A DNA stretch of 64,000 bases from Apium graveolens (lineage: Eukaryota; Streptophyta; Magnoliopsida; Apiales; Apiaceae): assembly GCF_009905375.1 (NCBI RefSeq), contig NC_133647.1, forward strand, positions 130,922,673-130,986,672, read 5' to 3'. The notes beneath the pieces were generated by a model that made no database searches, was not told the DNA's origin, and saw only the letters and a program-made list of their open reading frames with translations. Numbering within the stretch: the first letter of the stretch is position 1; each line of letters starts with the position of its first letter. This document shows positions 47,364 to 59,600 of the stretch, in pieces. The translations under genes were made by a program, and so were the position numbers.

Positions 47364-48943
47364 CAGAGCGGGCTTTGCGGTAGTTTCCCCAGTTATTTGC
47401 CTAGGACCTCCAATAATATAGGGGTCTCCAATATATATACATACATGTAGTATTAATATTTATAATTATTAATAATTAATTATATTCAATAAAATTATTA
47501 AAATAATATATATTCTTCTCCTGTATGCACCACTTTATAAATCTGGACAGTACTTTAACTTTAGGCCCATTCAATACAATAAAGAAAGATAATAGCACAA
47601 TAAATTAGTATAATATTTTACAATATTTTAAATCACTTTAAATCTTTAATATAACCAAAAAGGTAGAAAACCTAATATGCTCAATTGAGCAAATATAGAA
47701 CCAACAAGAGCAGCAAAGGACACCAGGATTCGAAACCCCTTCTGTATATGCTCTTCTAGACTCATGTATTCATTTATTTTCCTTATTTTTTCCTCTGTCT
47801 TATTTTTTCCACCCCCTTGTCTTCTAATTTATCCTTATTTTTTCCTCAGTCTTATTTTTTTCCTCCCCCTTATCTTCTAATTTATATATGTTAGATATTC
47901 TTAGGATGATAGGGGTGGTGCATAGAAACTATTTTTAGAATATTATCATTTTTCATTATGTTTTTTTAATTTTCCCGAAATTTAATGAAAATAAAAAATT
48001 TTATGCTAAAAAATTTGGCATGAAAAATTTTCCGGACCCCCTAAAAAAAATTTCGTGTCCGCCACTAGATACTACTTATTTTTTATTCTTTGTAGTATAT
48101 TACAGGTGTTAGTATAATGACGGGTAAAAGGAAGCATGATTAAGGATGTTTTAAGAGAAAGAAAAAAGAGAGGCAAGACAAACTCACACAATCTTTACAA
48201 GGATCTATGAATAGGTATGTGAAACCTATTAATATATTGGATAATTCAAGTGAGAATGTCACTGTTAATGATAATTTTCGTGAGAATTTAGTGGATGAAA
48301 ATATCAATGACTTGAATGTTGATACTAATTTGCCTGAGAATTTTGTAGATGGAAATTTGAATGATATAACTGCTGATGAATGATTTGGCTGAAAATTTGA
48401 ATAACGTGAATGTTGATGTTTTGCCTGATATTTCTATAGATGACAATTTAAGTGATTTGATTGATCTGGGGAACTGGGAAAAGAATATGTCACAAAGAAA
48501 GATTAATTTTTTGGTAGAAAAAGGTCCAATAAAAGTTTTGGATGAAGCATATCCTGCTAATGAACAAAATAAGAGATTTAGTAACAAACACTACACCCGA
48601 TCTTTACTGAATGGAGAAAAACTTGATAGGTCATGGCTTGTGTACTCTCGGAAGATAGATAAGGTGTTTTATTTTTGTTGTGTGCTATTTTAAAGGGAAA
48701 AGGTTGTATCAAGTCCTTTAACAACAGCAACTATGGGATATTGGTGATTTAATTAGAGATTTTGCACATTCAAAAGCAAGAAGAATAATAACTTCTTAGC
48801 TTTAACTTGAACTATTTTTATACTTTGTTTATTAGTTAAGAATTATTTTTACTACTGCAAATTTTTCATGTGTTTTTAGTTCATCAAATTTTAGATTTTG
48901 GTTCCAAAATACTAGGGCCTCCGAAATCCTGGAGACGGCTCTG
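47364..48943 (+). mobile_element. hAT transposon, 1.58 kb, internally deleted
   Basis: An 8-bp duplication TCTCCAAG flanks the element (47356-47363 and 48944-48951), the target length of hAT transposons. The ends are short imperfect inverted repeats: CAGAGCGGGC on the left, and GACGGCTCTG on the right, which is CAGAGCCGTC in reverse. It holds the first part of a hAT-type transposase gene and an AT-rich, T/C-rich upstream region (47450-48060). It is too short for a full transposase, so it is non-autonomous. Confidence 0.82.
48117..48790 (+). pseudogene. hAT transposase N-terminal fragment (TTF/zinc-finger MYM-like)
   Basis: ATG at 48117 opens a short basic N-terminus that meets TAA at 48141-48143. 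The same frame continues with repeats of an acidic N/D/E-rich segment (ENLVDENINDLNVDTN). A frame change near 48370 leads to 48376-48693, which reads DLGNWEKNMSQRKINFLVEKGPI, FSNKHYTRSLLNGEKLDRSWLVYS and DKVFYFCCVLF. These match the start of plant TTF-type, zinc-finger-MYM-like hAT transposases. The catalytic core and C-terminal dimerisation region are missing. Confidence 0.78.
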
Positions 48944-48951
48944 TCTCCAAG

Positions 48952-49023
48952 AACCAAGATTTTTCACATGTAAAGTCCTTCCAGGACCTCTACATTCTTT
49001 TTGAATATGACTTTGTCTTTGGC
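48952..49023. other. Short unassigned stretch between hAT and LTR-B
   Basis: 72 bp. On the minus strand it reads DKVIFKKNVEVLEGLYM before a stop, so it may be another exon remnant of the decayed locus; this is weak. Confidence 0.25.
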
Positions 49024-49390
49024 TGTAATAACCCCATTTTTTGGAAATTTTTGAAACCCTTATGAATAGTGATTTTGCAGATTATGCTGAATGAGAAAAC
49101 TTTTCATGCCACACTATGTAGGGGTTCTGTTATTGATCTTCTGGGATATTATTAGTACTCTATGTGGTATATAAGTGTATGTAAAGATCGTCAGAATCCA
49201 ATTCCGAACACTTTGATTTTTCCTGGAAATCCACTAGATACGGAAAGAATTGAGTATAAGGTAACAGGATAAAAAGGATTTAAATTAAAGGATTATAAGA
49301 GAAGATCATAAAAGGAATATAATGTATTGAGAAAGGTTAAGGAAACCCAAGTAATAAGATCCCGGGTATGATCCCTCAAACGATAAATGA
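49024..49390 (+). repeat. LTR-B fragment (left end), cut by CACTA
   Basis: Starts TGTAATAACCCC and follows the first 370 bp of the solo LTR at 23941, including AAAACTTTTCATGCCACACTATG-type and GATCCCGGGTATGATCC-type sequence, then stops abruptly at the CACTA terminus. The rest is presumably beyond the right edge of the window. Confidence 0.88.
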
Positions 49391-49619
49391 CACTACGCCA
49401 TAGATGGGCAAATAAGACACTTTTATAATGTAATGCCTGTTTTGCGTTACATTAGACAGACTTTTTTGACCTATTGTAACACTAACGAAATAGCGTTACT
49501 TTACATGTAAAGTTACTGTTACGTTAGAGGGCTTGTGTTGCAGAAGAAAGCTAGTGTTACAATAGTGCTGACATGACGTAACGCTTTGCTTTATCATTAT
49601 AATAATATTTAATTTATTT

Positions 49620-52600
49620 ATTATTTTTTTGGGCCCCACTAGTGTACACGTCAGCAAAAGTGGGTCCCACCTGTGGGCCCCACTAAAACTTGTTCAAGAA
49701 AGTAGGTCCCACGCTAATAGGTGGACCCCACATGTGGGCCCACACTGCCACGTGGCACTGCCACGTCAGCAAAGCGTTACGTTAACTTTTTTGTTACAAC
49801 GCTACTGTTACATTTGCTCAACCCTGCCACGTGTGCACCGCCACGTCATTAAATAATTAAATATTTAATTATTTAATAAATAATTAATTAAAAAATTAAA
49901 TAAATAATAATTAAATAAATAAATAATAGAGTAGTGGGCCACACATGTGGGCTCCCCTTGTGGGCCCCACATGTGGGCCCCATATTAAACAATTATTTAA
50001 TTATTTAATAAATAATTATTTAAATAATTAAATTAATCATAATTAAATAAATAAATAATAAAGATGTGGGCTCCACTTGTGGGCCCCACATGTAGGCCCC
50101 ACATTATCCAATTATTTGATTATTTAATAAATAATTATTTAAATAAATAAATAATAATTAAATAAATAAATAATGGAGAAGTGTGCCCCACATGTGGGCT
50201 CCCCTTGTGGGCTCCACATGTGGGCTCCCCTTGTGGGCCCCACATGTGGGCCCCACATGTGGGCCCCATATTAAACAATTATTTAATTATTTAATAAATA
50301 ATTATTTAAATAATTAAATTAATCATAATTAAATAAATAAATAATAAAGATGTGGGCTCCACTTGTGGGCCCCACATGTAGGCCCCACATTATCCAATTA
50401 TTTGATTATTTAATAAATAATTATTTAAATAAATAAATAATAATTAAATAAATAAATAATTGAGAAGTGTGCCCCACATGTGGGCTCCCCTTTGTGGGCC
50501 CCACATGTGGGCTCCACTTGTGGGCCCTACATGTGGGCCCCATATTAAACAATTATTTAATTATTTAATAAATAATTATTTAAACAATTAAATAAATAAT
50601 AATTAAATAAAGAAATAATAAAGAAGTGGGCTCCACTTGTGGGCCCCACATGTAGGCCCCACATTATCCAATTATTTAATTATTTAATAAATAATTATTT
50701 AAATAATTAAATAAATAATAATTAAATAAATAAATAATGGAGAAGTGGGCCCCAGTTGTGGGCTCCACATGTGGGCCCCATATATGGGCCCCACATTATC
50801 CAATTATTTAATTATTTAATAAATAATTATTTAAATAATTAAATAAATAAATAATGAAGAAGTGGGCCCAACATGTGGGCTCAACTTGTGGGCCTTACAT
50901 GTGGGCCCCACGTTATCCAATTATTTAATTATTTAATAAATAATTATTTAAATAATTAAATAAATAAATAAATGAGAAGTGGACCCCACATGTGGGCCCC
51001 ACATTATCCAATTATTTAATTATTTTATAAATAATTATTTAAATAATTAAATAAATAAATAATGGAGAAGTGGGCCCACATGGGGGCTCCACATGTGGGC
51101 CCCACATGTGGGCTCCACTTGTGGGCCCCACATGTGGGCTCCACTTGTGGGCCCCACATGTGGGCCCCACATTATCCAATTATTTAATTATTTAATAAAT
51201 AATTATTTAAATAATTAAATAAATAATAATTAAATAAATAAATAATGGAGAAGTGGGTCCCACTTGTGGGCTCCACATGTGGGCCCCATATGTGGGCCCC
51301 ACATTATCCAATTATTTAATTATTTAATAAATAATTATTTAAATAATTAAATAAATAAATAATGGAGAAGTGGGCCCAACATGTGGGCTCAACTTGTGGG
51401 CCTTACATGTGGGCCCCACGTTATCCAATTATTTAATTATTTAATAAATAATTATTTAAATAATTAAATAAATAAATAAATGAGAAGTGGGCCCCACATG
51501 TGGGCCCACATTATCCAATTATTTAATTATTTTATAAATAATTATTTAAATAATTAAATAAATAAATAATGGAGAAGTGGGCCCACATGGGGGCTCCACA
51601 TGTGGGCCCCACATGTGAGCTCCACTTGTGGGCCCCACATGTGGGCCCCACATTATCCAATTATTTAATTATTTAATAAATAATTATTTAAATAATTCAA
51701 TAAATAATGGAGAAGTGGGCCGACATGTGGGCTCCACTTGTGGGCCCCACATTTGGGGCTCCACTTGTGGGCCCCACATTATCCAATTATTTAATTATTT
51801 AACAAATAATTATTTAAATAATTAAATAAATAAATAATGGAGAAGTGGGCCCACATGTGGGCTCCACTTGTGGGCCCCACATGTGGGCCCCACATTATCA
51901 ATTTATTTAATTATTTAATAAATCATTATTTAAATATTTAAATAAATAAATAAATGAGAAGTGGGCCCCACATGTGGGCCCCACATGTGGGCCCCACATG
52001 TGGGCCCCACATATGGACCCCACATGTGGGCCCCACATTATACAATTATTTAATTATTTAATAAATAATTATTTAAATAATTAAATAAATAAATAATGGA
52101 GAAGTGGGCCCCACTTGTGGGCTCCACATGTGGGCCCCATATGTGGGCCCCACATTATCCAATTATTTGATTATTTAATAAATAATTATTTAAATAATTA
52201 AATAAATAAATAATAGAGTAGTGGGCCACACATGTGGGCTCCCCTTGTGGGCCCCACATGTGGGCTCCTCTTGTGGGCCCCACATGTGGGCCCCATATTA
52301 AACAATTATTTAATTATTTAATAAATAATTATTTAAATAATTAAATTAATCATAATTAAATAAATAAATAATAAAGATGTGGGCTCCACTTGTGGGCCCC
52401 AAATGTAGTCCCCACATTATCCAATTATTTGATTATTTAATAAATAATTATTTAAATAAATAAATAATAATTAAATAAATAAATAATGGAGAAGTGTGCC
52501 CCACATGTGGGCTCCCCTTGTGGGCCCCACATGTGGGCTCCACTTGTGTGCCCCCATGTGGGCCCCACATTATCCAATTATTTAATTATTTAATAAATAA

Positions 52601-52770
52601 TTAATTAAATAATTAAATAAATAAATAATGGAAAAGTGGGCCCCACATGTGGGCTGTACTTGTGGGCCCCACATGTGTGCCCCACATTATCAAATTATTT
52701 AAATATTTAATAAATAATGAATTAAATAATTAAATAATTAAATAATTAATTAATTAATTAATAAATCAAA
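49620..52770. repeat. CACTA subterminal array: GTGGGCCCCAC blocks alternating with AT-rich blocks
   Basis: About 22 units of 90-170 bp. Each has a GC-rich part built from GTGGGCCCC and ACATGTGGG words, then an AT-rich part of the type ATTATCCAATTATTTAATTA... ending AATAATGGAGAAG. I count about 60 GTGGGCC words by eye. Some groups of units are duplicated, with two copies about 510 bp apart (near 50755-51115 and 51262-51620) and two similar groups near 49925 and 52205. Frames crossing it are artefacts of the repeat. Confidence 0.93.
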
Positions 52771-52784
52771 AAAAATAATGTCTG

Positions 52785-53690
52785 GATCATGGTCGGATCG
52801 TAATAGGGTTCATATGTAAGGATAGGATTCATTTAACGGTTCGACCCACATATCCGTCGTTCGATTTTTTTAATCGGTTTTCTCGACGATCCAACCGTAC
52901 GGATGTTATTAAACTATCTTCCTAACATTGGGAAAAAATAATCAAAAAATATAATGCCCGGATCATGGTCGGATCGTAATAGGGTTCATATGTCAGGATA
53001 GGATTCATTTAACGGTTCGACCCACATATTCGTCGTTCGATTTTTTTTAATCGGTTTTCTCGACGATCCAACCGTACGGATGTTATTAAACCGCCTTCCT
53101 AACATTGGGAAAAAATAATCAAAAAATATAACGCCCGGATCATGGTCGGAACGTAATAGGGTTCATATGTCAGGATAGGATTCATTTAACGGTTCGACCC
53201 ACATATCCGTCGTTCGATTTTTTTAATCGGTTTTCTCGACGATCCAACCGTACAGATGTTATTAAACTGCCTTCCTAACATTGGGAAAAAATAATCAAAA
53301 AATATAATGCCCAGATCATGGTCGGATCGTAATAGGGTTCAGATTAGGATTCATTTAACGGTTCGACCCACATATCCATCGTTCGATTTTTTTAATCGGT
53401 TTTCTCGACGATCCAACCGTACGGATGTTATTAAACCGCCTTCCTAACATTGGGAAAAAATAATCAAAAAATATAATGCCCGGATAATGGTCGGATCGTA
53501 ATAGGGTTCATATGTCAGGATATGATTCATTTAACGGTTAGACCCACATATCCGTCGTTCGATTTTTTTAATCGGTTTTCTCGACGATCCAACCGTACAG
53601 ATGTTATTAAACTGCCTTCCTAACATTGGAAAAAAATAATCAAAAAATATAATGCCCAGATCATGGTTGGATCGGGACATTAAAATATCG
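52785..53690. repeat. 176-bp tandem repeat, five copies plus a partial one
   Basis: Copies begin at the GGATCATGGTCGGATCG-like word at 52785, 52960, 53137, 53313, 53482 and 53658 (steps of 175, 177, 176, 169, 176). They share CGGTTCGACCCACATAT, TCTCGACGATCCAACCGTAC and CCTAACATTGGGAAAAAATA. Copies are about 95 percent alike by eye. Confidence 0.93.
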
Positions 53691-53779
53691 ATTTTTCTAA
53701 AATTTAAGAGAAAATGAAAAAAATTAAAAAATGAAATAAAATGAAAACGTACAAAAGGTGCAGTGAAAATATGGGCGGC

Positions 53780-54200
53780 TAAATTTCCCCCCAAAAACAT
53801 CACTCTCTTTCAGAAACATCACTCTCTCTCAGAAACATCACTCTCTCTCGACCTCGCTCACTCACCTCAGCCTCCCACCTCGCTCACTCACTCACCTCTC
53901 ACCAACACTCCCTAACTCTCACCCATCTCACTCTCCCTAACTCTCACCCATCTCACTCTCCCTAACTCTTACCTCAGCCGCACCTCACCTCAGCCGCACG
54001 CTCACCTCAGCCTCACCTCAGTCGCTCTCATTTCGGTGGATTCAACAGCAATTAGGTGGTTCTCAGCAACATTTCGGTGGTTCGGGTTCTCTGCAACGGA
54101 GTTAGGGCATGCAATTAGGGTTTCGGAATTTTAGGGTTTCGGTTGGAGCTAGCAATTAGGGTTCAGAGCTGCTTTGTGGTTTCGATTTTGGACCAAGGTA
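53780..54200 (+). promoter_or_regulatory. CT-rich leader of the CACTA transposase gene with telo-box motifs
   Basis: A pyrimidine-rich stretch contains short tandem repeats (AGAAACATCACTCTCTCTC units near 53793-53850; a CTAACTCTCACCCATCTCA pair near 53910-53965). It is followed by TTAGGGTTTCGG twice at about 54115-54143, the plant telo-box type word. It ends at a possible splice donor CAAG/GTAACC at 54197/54198. Such CT-rich, telo-box leaders are common in transcribed plant 5' UTRs. The start site is not defined. Confidence 0.5.
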
Positions 54201-54918
54201 ACCTCTAATTGAACTTTATTTTTGATTTTATGTATTTATCCCTGCTTATTTAATATGTTTAATATGTGTTTGTGTTTAATATGTGTAATATGTGTAATAC
54301 GTTTAGAGTTTGTGTTTAATATGAATGTAATATGTGTTTGTGGTCATCTCCCCCCTCTCTCTGTCTCTCTCTCTGTCTCTCTCTCTCCGTCTCTCTCTCT
54401 CTCTCTTTGAGTTTTATTGTTTTAGATTCTTGTAATTATGGTTATTGCATTTCTTGATGTGATTACGTGCCGAGATGAATTGATGAAATTATGTTGCTTA
54501 TTCGCTGTTTTTTGTTATTTAATGTCCAAATGCAAGGCTTAACTCTGTTTGCCATTTGGTTACTGTGTCTTGTTTTTATCGTCTCTTAGCAGTACTAGGC
54601 CTTCCTTAGTTCCTTGTACAATTAAATAAATATATATTATTCGAATATTTAAGACATTAATCTAATCTCAAACTGATTTTATGTGCTATACAAGTCTTTG
54701 ACTATTGATCTTTTACATTCTAACATTTATTCCCTGTGTGCTATTCAAAAGTTACAGTTGTAAATTGAAGTAAAAATTTTAATAAAAATCAAAGCATGGA
54801 TAAAAATGGGGAATGAGATGTAGGAAATTATTAGTTTATCTAGTATCACTGTAGTATAGTGCACATAGAGGATTACACGGGCTTTTTTAGGTACACTTAT
54901 AATCTTTTAACTTCGCAG
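54198..54918 (+). other. Predicted 5' UTR intron of the CACTA gene
   Basis: Donor GTAACC at 54198 and acceptor TTCGCAG ending at 54918, 21 bases before the likely start codon. It includes TC microsatellite DNA near 54350-54410. Inferred from splice consensus only. Confidence 0.4.
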
Positions 54919-54939
54919 GCTATATTATACAGTGTACTT

Positions 54940-56649
54940 ATGGAAGATGATTATAGTAGCTGGATAGGATTTCCAAAATCTAGTAAAGAATATGTACGAG
55001 GGATAAAGGCATTTATGGAAAATTCATTTCCAATTCATGCTAAAGGAGAAGAAATGAAGTGCCCCTGCAAAGTATGTGTCAACCGTTATTGGCACACTCA
55101 AACAGTTATCTATGATCATCTCATATGTAGTGGCCCTTCTCCATTACATATGAAATGGATTTGCGAGGTATCACATACCAAAATAGACGGTAGTACTGAC
55201 TTGATGGATTCGGGGACGGGGATTGATTTCGAAGATAATTTAGGTGAAATGTTCAATTGTACGGGTAAAAAGTTTCGAGATTTAGAAAATGACTATGAAA
55301 GTCTAACAAATGCAGAGGCTAGAAAGTTTTATGGCCATGTTAGGGAGGGTAAACAACCACTATACCCCGGATCAACTAATTCTCTCGGTTAAGTTTCCTG
55401 ATCAAACTTTATCATTTAAAGTGTGCTCATGGAATTTCCGAGTCTGCCTTTGGGGAATTGCTGGAGTTAATAAGAGACGCCTTTCCTGATGCCCAAATAC
55501 CTTTGTCTTTGAATGCTGCAAAAAATATGATCAAGGATTTAGGCGTACATTATGAAAAAATACATGCATGCCGAAATAATTGCATGTTGTACTGGGGCGA
55601 AAATAAAGACAAAGAAAAATGCGACAATTGTGGTGTTTCTAGGTGGGTGTTACCGGAAAAAAAAGGCAATGATGCTAGTGATCCGGGGCAGGTTGTACAC
55701 AAAGTGCCAGCTAATGTGATGAGGTACTTCCCTCTAAAGCCGAGATTGCAGAGGCTATACATGTGCAAGGAATATTCGAAACTAATGAAATGGCACGATA
55801 TGGGACGTCAACAGGATGGAAAAGTAAGACATCCGGCTGATACAGAGGCTTGGAAGACGATAGATGCTGACTATCCTGATTTTTCATTAGAAAATCGGAA
55901 TGTTAGTTTAGGAGTAGCCTCAGATGGATTCAACCCCTATCGTTCAATGAACCTAAGTCACAGTACCTGGCCAATTGTATTGGTCAATTACAACCTCCCA
56001 CCTTGGCTATGCATGAAACAAGAAAATCTAATTCTTTCGACACTAATATCTGGTCCAGATTCACCAAAGAATAGTATTGATGTGTTCATGCAACCTTTAA
56101 TTGCCGAGTTAAAAGAATTATGGGAGGTCGGCGTTAATACTTATGATGCCTTGGCTGATGAAGATTTTAATTTACGTGCTAGAGTGCTATGGACTATTAG
56201 CGATTTCCCGGGATATGCTATGTTGTCCGGCTGGAGCACAAAAGGCAAACTAGGGTGTCCTGTCTGCCATTATGAAACTTCATCACTTTATTTGAAGCAT
56301 AGCAAGAAAATGTGCTATATGAACCACCGAAAGTTTCTTCCTTCTGCACACAAGTGGAGAATGGATACTAAAAGGTTTAATGGCGTAATTGAAATGGGGC
56401 AGTGTCCTTCAGTTTTAACGGGAACTGACATTGAGGAGTTGTTGTCTGGGTATGTAAACCAATTCGGCCTGCAGAATAAAAAGGCAAAGAGTAAAACTGA
56501 GGGCCCTTTTAAAAAGAAGTCAATTTTTTTTTTATTTACCTTATTGGAAGCATAATCCACTTCGACATAACCTTGACGCCATGCACATAGAAAAAAATGT
56601 TTGCGATAACATATTGGGCACTTTACTCAATATAAGTGGCAAGACAAAA
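54940..56649 (+). pseudogene. CACTA TNP2-type transposase, frameshifted and interrupted
   Basis: ATG at 54940 (MEDDYSSWIGFPKSSKEY) opens a transposase-associated domain with a Cys-rich motif CPCKVCVNRYWHT and HMKW, up to a stop at 55390-55392. An apparent one-base loss near 55380 moves the frame; 55393-56555 then continues with LYHLKCAHGISESAF, a Cys motif CDNCGVSRW and the Transposase_21 core. That core includes YFPLKPRLQRLY, ASDGFNPYRSMN, SGPDSPKNSIDVFMQPL and a Cys/His motif CPVCHYE. A second frame slip lies at the T run near 56524-56533, after which HNLDAMHIEKNVCDNILGTL is readable. The gene is cut at 56650 by a retrotransposon. Expected role: excision and integration of CACTA ends. Confidence 0.88.
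56645..56649. repeat. Left target-site duplication of the reverse LTR-B element (CAAAA)
   Basis: The five bases before the LTR end are CAAAA; the partner copy is outside the window, so this is unconfirmed. Confidence 0.4.
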
Positions 56650-59600
56650 TGTAACACCCCCAGATCCGGGGTCGGGGATCCGGGTCGTCACGGTCTTTCA
56701 TTCCACAATACCACTTCACTTACTTAATAAAAATAACCTTATGCTGTGACCCCACACTAACACACACCACAACCCGTTATAGTCTCAGAGATGAACATAA
56801 AAAAAATATAACCACAAGTAATTATATTCCACAATTATCTGCCAATACACCTTAAAAGGTTTTCTGAATAGATTTACATTTTATTTGCCATTACTACAAT
56901 TCATATTATACATAAGTCTGGTACATCAAAAGTTGAAGGCCTAGCCTATTGGTAGTTCCTACCTCAGCTACAGCAGCATCAACGCTTCCAGAAGACTGCC
57001 GAACGATTTCTAACCTCTTGCGAATCGGGAGCTTGGTCCGGTTCATCTTGTCTATCTGATGTTGTGTGATGAAAGAAGAAAGCAAGGGTGAGCAGCAAGC
57101 CCACCAAAATAATATATATAATGATTAACAATATATGAGTCTACTCATAATACTCATGAAAGTCTTGGTCAAAAGAAGTGAACCAAGTTGATAACTTAAT
57201 GCGATGAAGTCGCAAAATATTCAGTATATATATATACATATATACTTTTCAAAATATTGGAAGTCCTCTTCCATGCATAATATACACAAAATCCCAGTGT
57301 ATAACTGTATAAAAATATCGTTGCAAGGTGATCTCATATATCTAACCTTGTCTCAACGTTTTTCTGAAAATCTTTGTCATTCATAAGACAATTATTAATT
57401 AGATATAAGTTTAAAAGATGAGGTTACCAAATACCCCAATATACTTATATCTTTCCCAATACTACTTGAACTACCACCATTCAAGTTATAATCAGTTTCA
57501 AAAGTTCATCCCACTGATGAGACCACAAGATAAGACTTGAATAGATTCAATCTTTGAAATATTATTGAATGAAAAAGTTATGAGATACTTTATTTAGTCC
57601 CGATATATATATATATATATCCACATATATATATATCCCGAAAACATTTCCTGGAACCTCTGTTATGTGAAGTATGAACAGAGTTCGAAACATCCAATGA
57701 ATTTTTGGAAAGGAAAAGAAAACATTTGGCATAAACCCGATATCTTGCTGATCAGGCACAGATACCAATAAGTAACCTTTTCTACTGTAGATGGATGAAT
57801 TCCTCACCGGTCATCACCCTGGTCATAATTAAGACCTCGCGCTCGACCGTACCCCGGCCCCTCACGCGTTGATGGACTGCCACCCAGCCACTTACACAAT
57901 AATAGACCGTACCCCGGCCTGTCGCTTATGCCGACTCAATGAGATGGGCTTACTTCCCGAACGTTGGGCAAGTAATCAATTCATTTACCAAATCTGCAAC
58001 CTCGTTGCGAATATAAAATACACCACAGAGCCGGATTCCCCAGGTTTTGAGCGAGTATTTAAATCCCCTTTAAAAAGGAAGATCTTAAATATAAAAATGA
58101 GTTTTGGGATCCGCTCTGACTTTTAAAAATCATTTTGAAGACTCGAAAACACTTTAAAGAGTGTTTGGAGTAAGGCTGATTTAATGAAGTAAATCAGTCC
58201 CCAGAATATTAGAAAATATCTGAATATTATTAATTAAATAATATTCCCATAAAGAATAGTCTTTATAAAAATAATTGAAGTAGAAGTATTAAAATTTATA
58301 CTTGAAACGAGTATTAATAACCAAAGCTATACTTATATGAAAGTATTATCTTTATTTGAATAATCGAAAATAAGTTTGATTATTGACATCTTATTCTTTA
58401 ATAAAATAAAGAATATATTTCAGCAAATAATCGGAGTCATAGATCCTCAAATGAATATTCAAATAATATTCAAATAATAAAATAAACTTTAAAGTTATCG
58501 AATAAACCTTATTCGATTAATAGTTTGGAAAACTATAACCATATATATATAAATATATATATGTATATATCCATATCCATATATATACAAAATCTACTCG
58601 GGATCCTCGACTCCCGGTTTTAGAAAATATTTTCACCTTTGGGTCCCTATACTAAGGGTATATGCAAGATACCGCTATCCTCTAGCATAGGTATTATCAA
58701 CTGAACCAACAGATATATATTTCAAGAATATGAAACAGGCATGCATATATACCATATCACATGCTACAATATATCGCAAGAATTTGCTAAATAACCAACA
58801 TGCATCTATCGCAAGATAATGCATATACAAGTGTATACATCACAACAACAGTATAACGGATAGAATACTTGCCTGAGCGACTGGGGGTTACGAATGGCTC
58901 GGGATGAGTCTGGTAACCTATAAACAATAAGTAAGTTGGAATTAAACCAAAGTCACTTGTAAATCTATACTTTAACTAACTTAGACTCTAACGCTTGTTT
59001 TGCGCTCACTGATTCGCTTAAGTCACTCGGGTACCCTCGGCTCCACCATTTTTAATAATTTAACCTTTACGAGTTTTAAAGCGATTCCTTCGCGAGTGAC
59101 TTACCAACTGCCTAAAACACTTACCATAAATGTTTCATGCATTAATTAACCCTTTTTGGTCTTTAACCTACATTTCAAAGTAAGGCGAGGGAAAAAGTTT
59201 CGTTCGTGAAACGCCGTTACCTGAAACGGTCGTTTCTCCTAAACCGTAAATCGGAATCGAACGAACTACATATCAAAACGAAGCTCGTAACATGAGCTAT
59301 CTAAACATGGCAGTGGTCACAATCTAGCAGGGGGTTCTCGGGTCCTAATGCTATGCACAAAAACAGTCCAAAGAAAATCGGACGTTACGACGGCTATGTT
59401 TACGCGATTTCCCATTTTTTAAACCATCCACAATCAACCCAAACCATCCTCAAATCCAACACACAACAAACATCCATCCTTATCACATCATAACAATCCC
59501 AACCAATTCACTTTTAATCATTCATACATATGCTTAAACCTAACTTTAATCATACTTAAGTTTCTTTAAATCAAAACCACAAAATTACCATTTCATTTCA

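Larger units (their letters stand above)
49391..56649 (+). mobile_element. CACTA (En/Spm-type) DNA transposon, right part outside window
   Basis: The terminus CACTACGCCATAGATGGGC begins immediately after LTR-B sequence; TGA before it would be half of the 3-bp target duplication. Next come a subterminal region with repeated GTTAC/GTAAC words (49430-49600), a 3-kb GC/AT alternating array, a 176-bp tandem repeat, a CT-rich leader and a TNP2-type transposase gene. At 56650 a reverse-strand LTR retrotransposon interrupts the gene, so the 3' half and second terminus are not in the window. Confidence 0.9.

Noticed and set aside
51628..51825. Frame with repeated GPTCGPHI-like peptides
   Set aside because: Direct translation of the GTGGGCCCCACATG array; repeat artefact.
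49620..52770. Possible CRISPR-like array (repeat and spacer alternation)
   Set aside because: Spacers are themselves near-identical AT-rich repeats, unit length varies, and the context is a plant CACTA transposon.
54111..54145. TTTAGGG-like words as possible interstitial telomere
   Set aside because: Only two units; better explained as telo-box motifs in a 5' UTR.
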